Below are positions 50,249-61,314 of a stretch of 64,000 nucleotides of DNA, piece after piece. Both the position numbers and the translations under genes were made by a program. The notes beneath the pieces were generated by a model, which was not told where the DNA came from, ran no database searches, and saw only the letters and a program-made list of their open reading frames with translations. Location: the NCBI GenBank assembly GCA_902806565.1, contig CADCXA010000031.1:1-64000 (forward strand). The letters run 5' to 3'. Source of the DNA: Hypoxylon rubiginosum. Taxonomy: Eukaryota > Ascomycota > Sordariomycetes > Xylariales > Hypoxylaceae. The stretch's first letter is position 1. Each line of letters starts with the position of its first letter.

Positions 50249-53200
50249 ATGAGCTCCTGGATGAACGAGGCCGCTGCCGTTCAGAATCACAATGGCAACG
50301 GCTTCCCACACATGAACGACCCGAATCACATGGGAGGTGGAGGAGGAGGAGGAATAGGCGGCGCGCCTGGAGGCATGATGGATCCCTCAGCATTCATGAC
50401 GAACGCCGCCCAGTTCAATCCCGTCGCTGCTGGCCAGTTTAACCCACAACAGATGGTCGCCATGCAGAATGGCCAAATGCGCAACGCCTCACCCTCCTTC
50501 TCCAATACCGCATATCAAACTAACCCCGTCATCCCCTCGAAACGACCTCGCCCCAGAGAAGACAGCATCGGCGCATCCCCGCGACAGAATCCCGGCATGC
50601 TGCCCACCTCACGCGCCGACACTCCCCAGCAGTCGCCCTTCCCAGGCTTCCAGCCGAATGCGATGCAGCCCCAGAACCCCGGCCAGCCTCAACATTATCC
50701 TCATCTACAGCCCAACGGGTCCGCGAACGCGTCGCCTTCCCCCGTCTTGGCTGGCAACCAGTTGCGTCCGGGAAGTGTACCGCAACGCGTCAACACCGCG
50801 TCGCCGCACCCCTTCTCTCCGGCATCTCAGCAATTTGGCCCCCAAGCATCACCGGTCCCGTCCGAACACGGCAACACACCGCAGCCGGGCATGTTTATGA
50901 ATCCTCAGAACTTCCCTCAAGGATATAACCAGAGCTATACGCCGACCCCGTCGCCGGCCAGACCACCATCGGCCCAAAACCCCATGGCGCAAAACATGAT
51001 GCCCCAGGCGATGGGCCAGATGCCTCAGCAGATGCCGCAGATGCACCCGAATCAGATGCTAACCCCCCAGCAGATGCACCAAATGCAGCAGATACAGGCG
51101 GCGCAGGCAGCGCAAGGGCGCGGTGGTGCCGTGGACCAGCAAAAGATGCTATACCAGATGCGTCTGCAGCAGCAGCTTCAACAGGGTGGCATGCCGATGG
51201 CTGCGCAGATGCAGGCCCAGGCCCAAAACATGATGCAAGGTCGCGGCATGATGCCAAAGCAAGGAATGCCGATGCAAAATGGCCAGATACCGCCCGGTGC
51301 TATGCATCCTCAGCAGCCGCCGCCGCCGCAGCAGATGTCGCGAGCCACCAACCCCGACAACTTTCTTAAGAACCTCACGACGTTTATGAATATGAAACAA
51401 CTCCCCTTGGAGACGAACCCCGTCATTGAAGGCCGGCCGCTACACCTCCTTCAGCTCTTCCAGAATGTCTCGAAATTTGGTGGATACCGCACCGTTTCCC
51501 ACAATAACCTTTGGATACAAATCGCCGCGTCCGTCGGCTTCAACCCGCAGCAGGCCCCCTCAGCACCAAGTCAAGTTCGAGCGGTTTACGAGCGGAACCT
51601 GTTGAAATTTGAAGAAGCCTGGGCGATGCAACAGCGAAGCCAGCAGATGAAGCAGCAAGCAGGCGGGCCGGCCGGTATGCCCAACGTACCGGCTCAAAGT
51701 GTACAGCCGCGAATGGGCCAGCTACCGCCTGGACAACCTATGCAACATTCGCAGGGCCCTCCGATGCAGCAGCCGCATTCGCAGACACCTGTAAAGCCAA
51801 TAGCACCGGGGGTGCAGCAGGGGAACGTCAACGGGTTCTCGACCCCACAACAACAACAACAACTTCCTCGAGCAAATCAGCAGCAAGCCGGCACAGGCCA
51901 AGGACATATGAAGAACAGCTTGTCAAGGAGCGCAGATCCGCGGCCAGCAACGAGCGGCGAGTTCCCGATGCAATCACCGGTGTCAGCTGGTAAGGGTGCC
52001 AATGTTTCTATACACCCTCCAAATCAACAGACAGATGGGGCGCAAACGAATAACACTGCGAGTCTACCCTTCCCGGGACCATTCTCATCTGACCCTGATG
52101 AATATGCACCGTGTTCCCGGGAGATGCTTCATGGCTTCTATGGTGGGTTTGACCTGGAGTCAATACGTAAGCTGGGTAACGACTTGGAAAAATGGAGACC
52201 GGACATACCGCAACCAGGAGAACTTGGCAATATCGACATCCACGCTCTCACCAAAAGCCTTCAGTGTGGCATCCATGGCGAAGTACGATTAGCTCTTGAT
52301 ACCCTCGGATCTATAACACGTGCGGCGGAGTTTATGCCGGCTCTCTCCATCGATCTGCGAGCTTGTGATGACCTAGTGGAATCTCTCATAGATTGCGCCG
52401 AGGAGCAAATCGATCTATTAGCCGACAAGGCGGATCCAGTCTCGGACGAGATAGATCTTACCCCTTACGAGGACGTCATGAGAAGCTGTCGGTTCGAAGC
52501 CATGAGCCTTCGCAAAGAACGTATCTTTGGTGATGCGGATTACGAGCTCGAACACGCGGCAGATCGGTTATTAGCCATCACAACAATCCTGCGAAACTTC
52601 TCTTTCATGGAAGTCAATCAGCCAGTTCTCGCAGATGAGACGGTCATCAAGTTCCTTTGTGGGGTGATACGGTCTTTGGGTACGCACGAGAATCTACTGC
52701 GGGCCCCGAGGAATACGCTCGACTTCATGAAGGATGTTATAGTCTTACTATCTAATATCGCCGGCTCCATAGAGGTACCTGGACGTGAACAAGCCCTGTG
52801 CCTACTCCAATTCCTGCTCGCCTTTGCCCCATCGCCGGCACCGGTGTTGGCAACGGGGAGGGTTGTCTTTTCGCCATTCGAACCCTCAATCCACCCATAT
52901 CTACCGCATGCCATTGACTCCCTAGCCAAGCTATTGGCACGCGACGAGCCGAACAGGTCCCACTACAAGGTGATATTCGCTGCTGATGCTTCCGCCTCGT
53001 CTCCGTATGAACTCCTGACACGGACTTTTGCTCTTGCGGTCTCTCCCATCCCAGATCAGAATAAGGAGACCCGTCCTGCGAACCTACCTACGTTTGTCGA
53101 AGCGCGCAAGGCGTTACTGATGCAGGGCTTACTCGCAGCTGACATTATTGCCCAGCTCGCGCCGGGTTATGAGTCTGACGTGACGCGAACTTGGCTTGCA

Positions 53201-53518
53201 TCCGGTGAGGGATTCGCGCAGAATCTTTTCCGACTCGTCCGCACACTTTGTCTACTTGCAGAGCCGACGCCGCGGGTGGGCGGAAATGCTAGGTCTCAAC
53301 CGCGCGAGGATATGGATCTTCTCTACATCATAACATGCGGCGTTTCCACCTTGAGGAGGTTGAGCGAGAAGGCGAGAGATCCAAGCAACCCGGCCAGTAT
53401 CCCGCCGAATGCCCTTCCAACGCGAGATAGCCTCCTTGGCGCTTTGCAAAGTCTCAAGAGTCCTAAATGGACATTTTTGCTTAATCAGTTGAGCACCTAT
53501 GCTGGGCTCGAAGGTTAA
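50249..53518 (+). CDS. SWI1: SWI/SNF complex ARID subunit SWI1
   Basis: Single exon of 1,089 residues. Residues 1-365 are low complexity, rich in Gln, Met, Pro, Asn and Gly, with a poly-Gly run near residue 30. The ARID DNA-binding domain occupies about 367-460 (NPDNFLKNLTTFMNMKQLPL, LLQLFQNVSKFGGYRTVSHN and WIQIAASVGF). A second Gln/Pro-rich linker runs to about 610. The C-terminal half, starting YAPCSREMLHGFYGGFDLES, is a conserved helical region seen in fungal Swi1 proteins. Swi1 is the ARID-containing targeting subunit of the SWI/SNF nucleosome remodeller in the nucleus. The start ATG at 50,249 follows a long pyrimidine-rich leader. An alternative ATG at 50,220 is out of frame. Confidence 0.9.
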   Translation: MSSWMNEAAAVQNHNGNGFPHMNDPNHMGGGGGGGIGGAPGGMMDPSAFMTNAAQFNPVAAGQFNPQQMVAMQNGQMRNASPSFSNTAYQTNPVIPSKRPRPREDSIGASPRQNPGMLPTSRADTPQQSPFPGFQPNAMQPQNPGQPQHYPHLQPNGSANASPSPVLAGNQLRPGSVPQRVNTASPHPFSPASQQFGPQASPVPSEHGNTPQPGMFMNPQNFPQGYNQSYTPTPSPARPPSAQNPMAQNMMPQAMGQMPQQMPQMHPNQMLTPQQMHQMQQIQAAQAAQGRGGAVDQQKMLYQMRLQQQLQQGGMPMAAQMQAQAQNMMQGRGMMPKQGMPMQNGQIPPGAMHPQQPPPPQQMSRATNPDNFLKNLTTFMNMKQLPLETNPVIEGRPLHLLQLFQNVSKFGGYRTVSHNNLWIQIAASVGFNPQQAPSAPSQVRAVYERNLLKFEEAWAMQQRSQQMKQQAGGPAGMPNVPAQSVQPRMGQLPPGQPMQHSQGPPMQQPHSQTPVKPIAPGVQQGNVNGFSTPQQQQQLPRANQQQAGTGQGHMKNSLSRSADPRPATSGEFPMQSPVSAGKGANVSIHPPNQQTDGAQTNNTASLPFPGPFSSDPDEYAPCSREMLHGFYGGFDLESIRKLGNDLEKWRPDIPQPGELGNIDIHALTKSLQCGIHGEVRLALDTLGSITRAAEFMPALSIDLRACDDLVESLIDCAEEQIDLLADKADPVSDEIDLTPYEDVMRSCRFEAMSLRKERIFGDADYELEHAADRLLAITTILRNFSFMEVNQPVLADETVIKFLCGVIRSLGTHENLLRAPRNTLDFMKDVIVLLSNIAGSIEVPGREQALCLLQFLLAFAPSPAPVLATGRVVFSPFEPSIHPYLPHAIDSLAKLLARDEPNRSHYKVIFAADASASSPYELLTRTFALAVSPIPDQNKETRPANLPTFVEARKALLMQGLLAADIIAQLAPGYESDVTRTWLASGEGFAQNLFRLVRTLCLLAEPTPRVGGNARSQPREDMDLLYIITCGVSTLRRLSEKARDPSNPASIPPNALPTRDSLLGALQSLKSPKWTFLLNQLSTYAGLEG

Positions 53519-54495
53519 GGACGTATCTATCTCTATCTCTATCTCTATCAACCCTAGTTCCCTAGGGTCTAGCGGCGGTCGTAACCACGAAGCGACCAAA
53601 AGTGAAACGGAAAAATCCACGGGGAGTCGAGCCGAATAGGATAGCTCATAAAAAATACGATGCGATTGGGGGAGAAGTTGGCCGGGGGGGGCGTCTTAGA
53701 GTGGTGGCTATCTAGGTAGAGAGACTAGGCTTTAAGACCTTGAGGCCCTAATGGGAGCGTGGCGTTCAGGAATTATTATCAGTTGGCCAGCATGGAAATG
53801 TACAAAGCACCTAGCCCAACACACAGGAGATGTATAAATGCTGTAGATTATGCCGTTATGGACTCGACGGGAGCGATGCAAGGTACGCACAAGAGATGCA
53901 TTCTTATCTCGGAGTAATGGATAGGTACCGCTGCGGTTTTCTGGAGCAGCTTAACCCTTTAGTTATAAGTAGGGGGACGCGAGGAGTGAGACGCTTCGTC
54001 TTTCCCCAGCAATCAACTCATTAACGGGCGTGTTTGAACCGTCTATTTGATCAAGTGTATATTTATTCGGGGTTTTCTATGGTCTCATGTTTCATAAGGA
54101 GAGTACCCTGTGTATGGCTTGCAGGATTGGCATCCTGAGATCACACAGGATGAGTGTATACGTAAAATGATACTAGCTTTGGTCAACATTACCAACCAGC
54201 CAGACGTGTGGACCATACTTAAGGTGTAGGCTGCTTAAGGTCAGGTTGTATCAGAAGTAGGTACCTAGGTAGGTATATGTAAATCAAAACCGACATGGGC
54301 CGTTTATAGAATCGCCCGCCTTTGTGACAGAAACCAGTTCCGTCTTGGCTATTCTTGGCTAATGCTTATTGCAAGCAGCTCTATCCACCCGTTGCCAGAT
54401 TCAATGATACCACCTAGGTAGATATGTCTCTTGTAACACCTTCTCCCTCTGTTCCCTCCGTTCTCCTCCGTCTTCCTACTCGTCCACATCCGTCT
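53519..54495. other. Intergenic region; no gene seen
   Basis: SWI1 3' flank with (TATCTC)n at 53,525-53,548, then unremarkable DNA. GTAGGTACCTAGGTAGGTAT at about 54,257-54,276 and CACCTAGGTAG at about 54,411-54,421 are further copies of the recurrent palindromic motif. Confidence 0.5.
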
Positions 54496-55155
54496 TTATA
54501 GTTGGCTTAACGGCTCCACGGGTTTCATATCGTGGGAGATATCGTCAGGCCGTGACCTGTAGGCGTCGGGATTTCCCCGGATCGATCGTGCTAGGGACTG
54601 CAGGGAATCTCGACGCGCGCCGGGCGGGGGGAGGTTGCTGGCGGCGTCGTCGTCGTCGTCGTCCGGATCTACGCGCGGCCGCTTGTAGGCGTTCTTGGGT
54701 CTTCCGGGTGCTGCAGCGTTCGAGGAGGGTGCGGTAGAGCCCATGCCGTAGTCGTCGAGTTCTTGGTTGTTCTTGGGCCACTCGCGCTCGTCGCGCCGCT
54801 TGTGCCTGTAGTGTAGGAATACTAGTAGTGACAGGGTTACGATAACGAGGACGCCGCTATAGGTTCATCAGCGGATTGTTCTCTCGTTTCCCACGTATTT
54901 TCCTCCAAGCTCCCATTTCATAAAAAAGATAATAATAAATTAGAGGCATTCTTACCCTAATGTACCGATCACGATCTCGCTCGTAAGTTTTGCCGAGTCC
55001 GGCTTCTCACACAGGTCGATGTTGGGTTGCGGATGGCATTTGGCATCGTCCGAGTCGTCGCGCGTGTAGAGGCGCAATACAGACCGAACAAGGCGCGTCG
55101 TTGATACGGATAGGGAGGACGACGGTGTCGACTGGTCAGCTGGAAGAGGACTCAT
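54496..55155 (-). CDS. Conserved-type single-pass membrane protein, unknown function
   Basis: Two exons, 55,155-54,956 and 54,856-54,496, with a 99-bp intron (GTAAGA...TAG, phase 2), encode 186 residues. The Ser/Thr-rich N-terminal part has two cysteines (DDAKCHPQPNIDLCEKPDSA). A single transmembrane segment spans about residues 60-83 (IVIGTLGGVLVIVTLSLLVF) and contains the intron junction. A basic stop-transfer (HYRHKRRDERE) and a cytoplasmic tail with a DDDDDD run and many Ser/Arg follow. The layout, short extracellular part, one span and charged tail, recalls fungal wall-sensor-like or adaptor proteins, but no family was recognised. Confidence 0.65.
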
Positions 55156-57479
55156 CGTGATAAGTAGTTGGCGATGATAGTAGGATTCCGCGGTGTATCC
55201 GGTGTTGCGACAGTAAAGTCCGATTCCAATTCCAATTCCGATTATCTCGCTTCCTGATTGTCCCTTTCATTCCCGGAACAATCGAACCATTAATTTGGAT
55301 GCTGTTGAGTATGTGCGAGGCTAAAGGAATGTAACCCTCGGTCCAATTGCAATTTCGGAGAACGAGAAAGAAGGAGTGACAGTTCGAGAAACCGACGAAA
55401 AAGAATGGCGTCGTCGTCCTTGCGCAAATGAATGTAGAGATAGAGAGCGAGAGCGAGGGCGAGGACAAGAGAGAGGGACGAACGAAATGTAGGTTAGCCT
55501 ACAAACAGGAAGCACAGCCCACAGATCATGATACAACAACGTTCCACCAATCTAAGGGGGAAGAGACGATTGGAAACAAACCGCGGTCTCTTTCGGGACA
55601 GGGCGGCAAGGGGGGAGGCGGACGCATCAACGAGACCCCTGACGATAAAAATCGAAATCGTTTAATGCTCGATACTGGTTGGACGTTGGATCCTTATTAA
55701 GGTACCAAAGTACTGGAATTAACCGGAGTTTAATGAAACGTGCTACTTACATATGTACATGTATTAATCGAAGTATTGATAACGCGCCAAATACGAAGTA
55801 CCTAATTCGACATATCAAAATTTCTCGGATTTGCCAATTGCAGACGCAGAGCTCAAAGGCGAAAACTACATTTTGGACAACTCTTTAAATGCGAAAAAAA
55901 ACCGATACAGATTGCGTGCTTGCCGGATGCGAAGCTGTTAAGATATTTGTATTTGCTATTTGCATAAGGGGGCTTTTGCTGTATACGCTGGCTCCCAGTG
56001 GTAGCACGTGACAGCCCCAGCTTCACATCCCCTTTCCGAGGGAATATTCGAATTTGGTCTATGGATGGGCTGCGGACGACAAGACAACCTCGCTTCTAGC
56101 TGTGTACGCCGGTCTGCCGAATCCATTCGCAGACGCAGTTTGCGTCTTCCTCTCCCACTTTCGTGGGCTGGCTGGCTAAGTTGGGTTTCTATCCGCGTGG
56201 CTCCGACACGTTGATAAGTCATCGTCTCTTCCTTCACCCCAACTCGAGTAGCGCTACTCGTTTGCATGTAATCTGGGATAATTTCTTGCTAAAGCGTATA
56301 TCAGCAGCGTTGATCTTCCTTGCGGCCTTCTCGCAGGGTGTGCTAGATGGAGGTCTCTGGAGAAGCAGTTCATTAGACATAGCCAAGTGCGAGGCGAAGA
56401 AGAGATGGCCGCAGGTGGCGAAACCAGACGTGATGCTCTCACTAGGCATGGGATATCAGAAGGATGCTATGTCACCGCTGTCTCTCAACACTATTATCGA
56501 CGGGGCGCTGTCTCGAGTGCCGCATCCTACTAACGATAAGAGAGTTAGCCGGTTCCTAAAGAGGACCCTATAGTCCTTCCACAGTATCGTCATGGACGAC
56601 CAAAAATTCTACACGATCTCGCGCTAATGGGACCAGGAACCGGACGAACCGACGCGCCACTGCCGGCTCAACGTCAAATTGCCCTCCCCGTTGCCAGCAC
56701 TGCATGACGTCCATGCGATCGGCACGATGCGGTGCGAAACATGCCGCCAATATTATCATAACACCACTGACCGATGCTCTCGTTGCTACGTTTTCTACTT
56801 GGAAATTACCGCGTGAATTTACACACCCGTGCATACTATTACCCTGCGCTTCCCCTCCTAATTCCCACCTTGATGCATCCGTCTCCGTAAGACCATTATT
56901 GTACAGGACTCGAATCGCTCGATCGAAGCTGATCTTATCGACCATAATTCCGTGAATATTCTTTTCCGTCACTCCGTAGTACTTCCCGTAATAACCCATG
57001 CCACAAACCCACACCATCAAAAGTACGCCCACAGGCGGAGCAACATGGCTACTGCTGCTATATTTTGGTGCTAGATGTGTGCAAAGGATGTTTTCCAAGT
57101 CGAGTAAAGAGCACGATCCTCATATGACAAGATTTGCTAGCGACTCTCCTGTAATTGTCGTCTATGACGCTTCGTACGACATGAGATACTCGGCAAAAGT
57201 CGTGGACGGGCCCCCCTTGGGATATGCGCCAGACATCGCGAGGGCTAAAGGAAGCCCACCCAGACGCTGTACGAAGCAACAAGTAGCCTTGTCTATTGAC
57301 TTGTATTTAGTAGGTAACTCACCATCCCATTATCCTAATAGCCTAGGAACCCAATCACACAACGACACGAACACGGGTTCTAAGCGTACCTCGGTCAAGC
57401 CTCTGGTAACGTGAGGTAGACCCCAAAATCTCGGATATCGAACCCTTGTTGCGTCAAGTCCTCGTCTTGCGACAATGTT
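55156..57479. other. Gene-poor region; only unrecognised open frames
   Basis: About 2.3 kb. A purine repeat (GAGAGCGAGAGCGAGGGCGAGG) lies at 55,443-55,466. Open frames at 56,163-56,573 (plus), 56,568-57,098 (minus, no ATG at its 5' end) and 56,998-57,414 (plus) show no recognisable domain and no gene-like structure. The right part may include more of the decayed NLR noted at 57,480. Confidence 0.45.
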
Positions 57480-57834
57480 CTATTGCGCTTCATCTGGTGC
57501 CATAGTACGAGACGAATCCCCGCTACTTTTCCTATGGATGGCTTTTGTAACGCCAAACTTAGGGTTGTCATGATTATCGTATATAACGACCCATCTGTTA
57601 TTCACGCGCTCTTCTAGCCATCGTTTGACGGCCTCTACACCTTCGTTAAGGTCCCGATTCTGAATAGTATTTCTCACGTAAAGGACCGATGGGTAATGTC
57701 AGAGTATCTGCTAAGCTGGTTGCAGCGATATCGTGTCTCTTGCGTTCAACTAGACCACAGTAGAAAAGTGTCCGATGGCGCTTAACGTACTCTCTCGCCA
57801 ACCTACGATAGATTGGGAGAGGATAACTGCACAA
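57480..57834 (-). pseudogene. Decayed NLR (NB-ARC) fragment
   Basis: Two overlapping minus-strand frames read consecutive parts of a fungal NOD-like receptor NTPase domain. The first (57,834-57,670) gives LAREYVKRHRTLFYCGLVER followed by ADTLTLP, like the segment after Walker A. The second (57,677-57,480) gives EGVEAVKRWLEERVNNRWVV then IYDNHDNPKF, the Walker B strand region (consensus W-L-x-I-x-D-N-x-D-x-P). A frame change near 57,660-57,670 joins them. Walker A, the rest of the NB-ARC domain and the repeats are missing. Fungal NLRs act in non-self recognition and turn over rapidly. Assignment rests on motif recognition in about 100 residues. Confidence 0.45.
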
Positions 57835-58295
57835 TATTATTTCTTCGTGTGTTATACATTAGAACTATGAATAAGTCGTAACACAATCCTTATTAATCCT
57901 TAATAAATTAGGTATCTACCGTTATCCACACGAACTTACGCCTCCTATCGCAACCACATACTGTCCCTAGCATCCCCTACTATGACCTGCAGGTTCTCCA
58001 AGACTTTTTTATATAGCCCCTATCGTAAAATTCGACCATACGGACATGGTCGGAACGTATGCCGATTGCCTCGGCATCCGTATCCATTATTGGCTGTTTA
58101 TAAGAAGAGGAGAGCATCCACGACCTATTCTATATCTCAGGCAACTTTATCACATTAGGTATTTACCACCGATCGGATATTATTTTATTATAATCTTCCA
58201 ATCATATTAACACTATAGAATTTTCCTATTACTTAGCCTCGGTGAATGAATACTTAGGTACTTAGTTTATTTTGTTGGACAAGTGCAATCTCCAA
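57835..58295. other. Upstream region of the SDR gene
   Basis: AT-leaning DNA without a recognised gene. It is the probable promoter of the short-chain dehydrogenase. A TTAGGTACTTAG motif lies at about 58,253-58,264. Confidence 0.45.
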
Positions 58296-59269
58296 ATGGG
58301 GCAACCGAATGAGGTTGAAGTCGATAGTTTCATAGGGAAGCATCACTCGACCATCTACGATCTAATAGATCCGTCCCAATTGAAACTGCCTCCTAACTAC
58401 GTCGTTTGCATACTGGGTGCTAGTCGCGGCATCGGCGAGCACATTGCCTACGCCTACGCAGCGGCCGGTGCACGCGGCATCGTCCTCGCAAGCCGCCCGT
58501 CGTCGCAAGACTCCCTCTCAGCCGTCGCGCACAAGGCCCAGTCTCTCAACGCGCACGCGATCATCAAGACTGCCACATGCGAACTCACCTCCAGCTCCAG
58601 CGTTGCCGATCTGGCCCACATGCTCGAAGCTGAGTTCCAACGACTAGACGCGGTGATCGTCAACGCGGGATTTGCGGGACCCGTCACCCTCCACGTCGAC
58701 GAAGGAGACCCGGCACACTTCAAGACGTGCGCGGACGTCAACTACCTGGGACCCTATCAAGCGGCACACTGGCTGTTGCCTCTGCTGAGGCAGACTGCGG
58801 GCGGCGGGAAGACGTTCATCGTAGTGTCTGCGCTGGCCGCGCTCATTACTCGCGGTCCAATCGCTAATGTCGGCTATTGCATCAGCAAGATGGCGCAAAT
58901 GCGACTCGTGGAGATGATTGCGGAGCAGCACGGGAAAGAAGGGGTTCTGGCGGTAGCTGTGCATCCCGGAGCGGTCAATACGAAGATGGCGGAGGCGGCG
59001 CCGGAGGAGTTCGTGCCGCGTAAGCTCCTAACTATCTATATTCCAATTTGAGACTTTTATAGATCTGGATACCTACTAACACCATGCTAGTCCTAATTGA
59101 TGACTCGGCGCTGTGTGGGGGATTTTGCGTCTGGTTGTGCGCCGACAAAGAGCTACGACAATGGATGACTGGTCGGTTTGTGTGCGCTACGTGGGACATT
59201 GAGGAGTTGCTTTCCCGAGAGGGTGACATCGTCGAGAAGGATTTGTTAAAATTCAAAATGGCTATATGA
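58296..59269 (+). CDS. Short-chain dehydrogenase/reductase
   Basis: Two exons, 58,296-59,019 and 59,091-59,269, with a 71-bp intron (GTAAGC, ACTAAC branch at 59,074-59,079, CTAG; phase 1), give 300 residues. The Rossmann motif is GASRGIG at 41-47. The NAG motif is at 123-125 (VIVNAGFAG), the likely catalytic Ser in IVVSAL at 178, and Tyr194-x3-Lys198 in GYCISKMAQ. It is a classical NAD(P)H-dependent SDR. The substrate is unknown. The ATG at 58,296 is the first in frame. It lies next to a P450, an FAD-linked oxidase and another P450, so a tailoring role in secondary metabolism is likely. Its GC content is higher than the flanks. Confidence 0.88.
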
Positions 59270-59345
59270 TAGATCTATTCGAAGGAATCCTCTCAATATC
59301 TTCCTTCACCTGATACAGTCATCCAACCAGAAATGTTAACTGCGA

Positions 59346-61063
59346 TCAATGTTTGCCCCTATCTTCGAATCTTACCCAGAGGTCTGGTTTCGACCACATG
59401 ATGTGCATATGGCTTTCTCGGTTCCAGTCCAGCTTCTCGTCGAGAAGGAACAAGTCATAGCGCCAGATGAGCTTTGCCAGTATCACCGACATTTCGACAT
59501 ATGCCAAATTACGTCCCATGCAAGCGCGCGGGCCTAGGGAGAACGGTTGACTCGCGTTCTTGTTGTCCTTCGTTTCGGACGATAGCCACCGCTCCGGAAT
59601 GAATGTATTGGGGTCTTCGAAGTTATCTGGGTCATGTGTGACCGTCCAAGCACTGGTGTATATCTCAGTACCCCTAGGGACCCAGTGCCCGTCAATAGAG
59701 GTACCGGGGGAAACCCGCGGGAATCCTTGGGATCCGGGTGGGTAAATCCGTAATCCTTCGCTGATAACTGCCTGCAAGTATGGAATCTGCTGTGCTAGTC
59801 GAGAATTGATCGAGTCGTACGTGGTAAACTCATCCCGGATCGCGGTCGTGAGCTTCTGTAGTGAGCTGTGATTATTTAGGAGGTGATATGTGACCCCTGA
59901 TAGAAAGGTTGCGACTGTCTCTCCTCCCGCAATCCTGGTATGCATTAGTAGGTACTTGGTTAGGCATTGAGGGCAGACTTGCACCAAAGTCGAGGCATGC
60001 GCGGTTAACTGCTCGCGCGACAGTTCCCCCTTTTCCATATGGTTGATAAGGCTTGTGAGGAGGTCGTTGCGCGCCCCTCCTGCTTCCAGTCTCCTATAGG
60101 GCTAGTAAGTCATCTATGAGGCTGTAAAGTTATTTTTTGGCTGGCTCAGCTCACCTTTGAACCTGATATCTACTAAACCCAACATGTTTGTTCCGTACAC
60201 CGACTGTGAGACCCGGTAGCAAGAACTGCCCAACCTTCCGGACTAGAGGATATCGACGCAGGTTGTCCAGAAGCGTGATGTAGAAGAGATGTTTTTCGAC
60301 AAGCTGAGACCAGAAATGTGGCCGTCCTTGCTCTATACTGTGAAATGATTCCCCGAATGCCATCTCCCCTAATATATCGAATGCTACCATCTCGTACCAG
60401 TCTGTTAAGTTGACTCCTTTCGGACCTGACCCGAGCCTCCCGGTCGCCTCTATGAACTTATCCACACACGCTTGTACGACATCCTCATGCTGCGCCAGGG
60501 CCTTGGCTGAAAAGCCTGGCGAGATGGTTTTCTTCATATCGCTGTGCCGGGCAGGATCACGCTCACTCCCAATGCATCGCACATCGAATCCACTTCCGTA
60601 TATGTCGTAGAAGTCGGCTTTGATGCACGTCGCGTTGCGGCTCGGTGGTGGGTTGTAGATATCGGTCCATGACTGTACGGACGAGAAGGAAAGCTCGTTA
60701 GGAGAGACACGAAATACGTGGCCTAGGAATCGGTATTAGTCTGGGATCGACGACGTATATGATCTTTGGAACGTCACCATATCTACGGTGCTGCTGCTCA
60801 ATAGCGAAGTGGAAATGTCCGCCCACGGAATGATAGATGCGCCATATCTGAGAGTCTCAGCATTATTAAAACGGAATGGAGATCTAGAATATTACCAATG
60901 ACGCTCTTGCAAGCAAAGGGCCAGGGAAACTGGCCAATGGGTGGAAATACACATTGTAGACGGCGCGCCAGGTCGAAGAGAAAATAATGGCCAAGCTACA
61001 GCATAAGACCAGCCAGCCTCCGAGAGAGAGGTTGGGGCTCGTAACAAAATCACCTATCGCCAT
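59346..61063 (-). CDS. Cytochrome P450 monooxygenase
   Basis: Five exons on the minus strand: 61,063-60,896, 60,847-60,778, 60,722-60,155, 60,093-59,983 and 59,934-59,346. Phases (0, 1, 2, 2) close to give 501 residues. The N-terminal anchor is at about 15-33 (GWLVLCCSLAIIFSSTW), followed by a FHPLASFPGPLLAR proline hinge. The HVFRVSPNELSFSSVQSW block, the I-helix AGGETVAT, the K-helix SEGLRIYPP (E-x-x-R), FIPERWL and the haem loop FSLGPRACMGRN with Cys444 are all present. It belongs to the broad fungal group that includes benzoate 4-monooxygenase-like and isotrichodermin C-15 hydroxylase-like P450s. The fourth intron (59,935-59,982) starts GCAAGT; only this GC donor gives the expected STLV-IAGGE junction. 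It is the neighbour of an FAD oxidase transcribed in the same direction. Confidence 0.9.
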
Positions 61064-61314
61064 GTTTGCGGTGATAGGGTAAAGATGGGTATCTACCTTC
61101 TAAGGGATGTAGATGAACTGTTTTGGGAAGTATATTTCAGTACCTACTTTAGGTACCTTTCAATTGTCCGGGCATTGCCATTTTTGGACAGGCTGACGGG
61201 AGTGGAAGACCGCGGAAGAGAAATAGAAAGAGAAAACACCTTAAATATGCACGTTGATTCGGGTGTCCAAAGAGAGGAAAGACTCTGCGCCACGGCTGTA
61301 ACCCTCCAAACTAA

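Noticed and set aside
56568..57098. 176-codon open frame on the minus strand
   Set aside because: It has no ATG at the 5' end, no recognised family, and is opposed by open frames on the other strand.
56998..57414. 138-codon open frame on the plus strand
   Set aside because: Begins with ATG but shows no domain, has unusual composition, and overlaps a minus-strand frame of similar quality.
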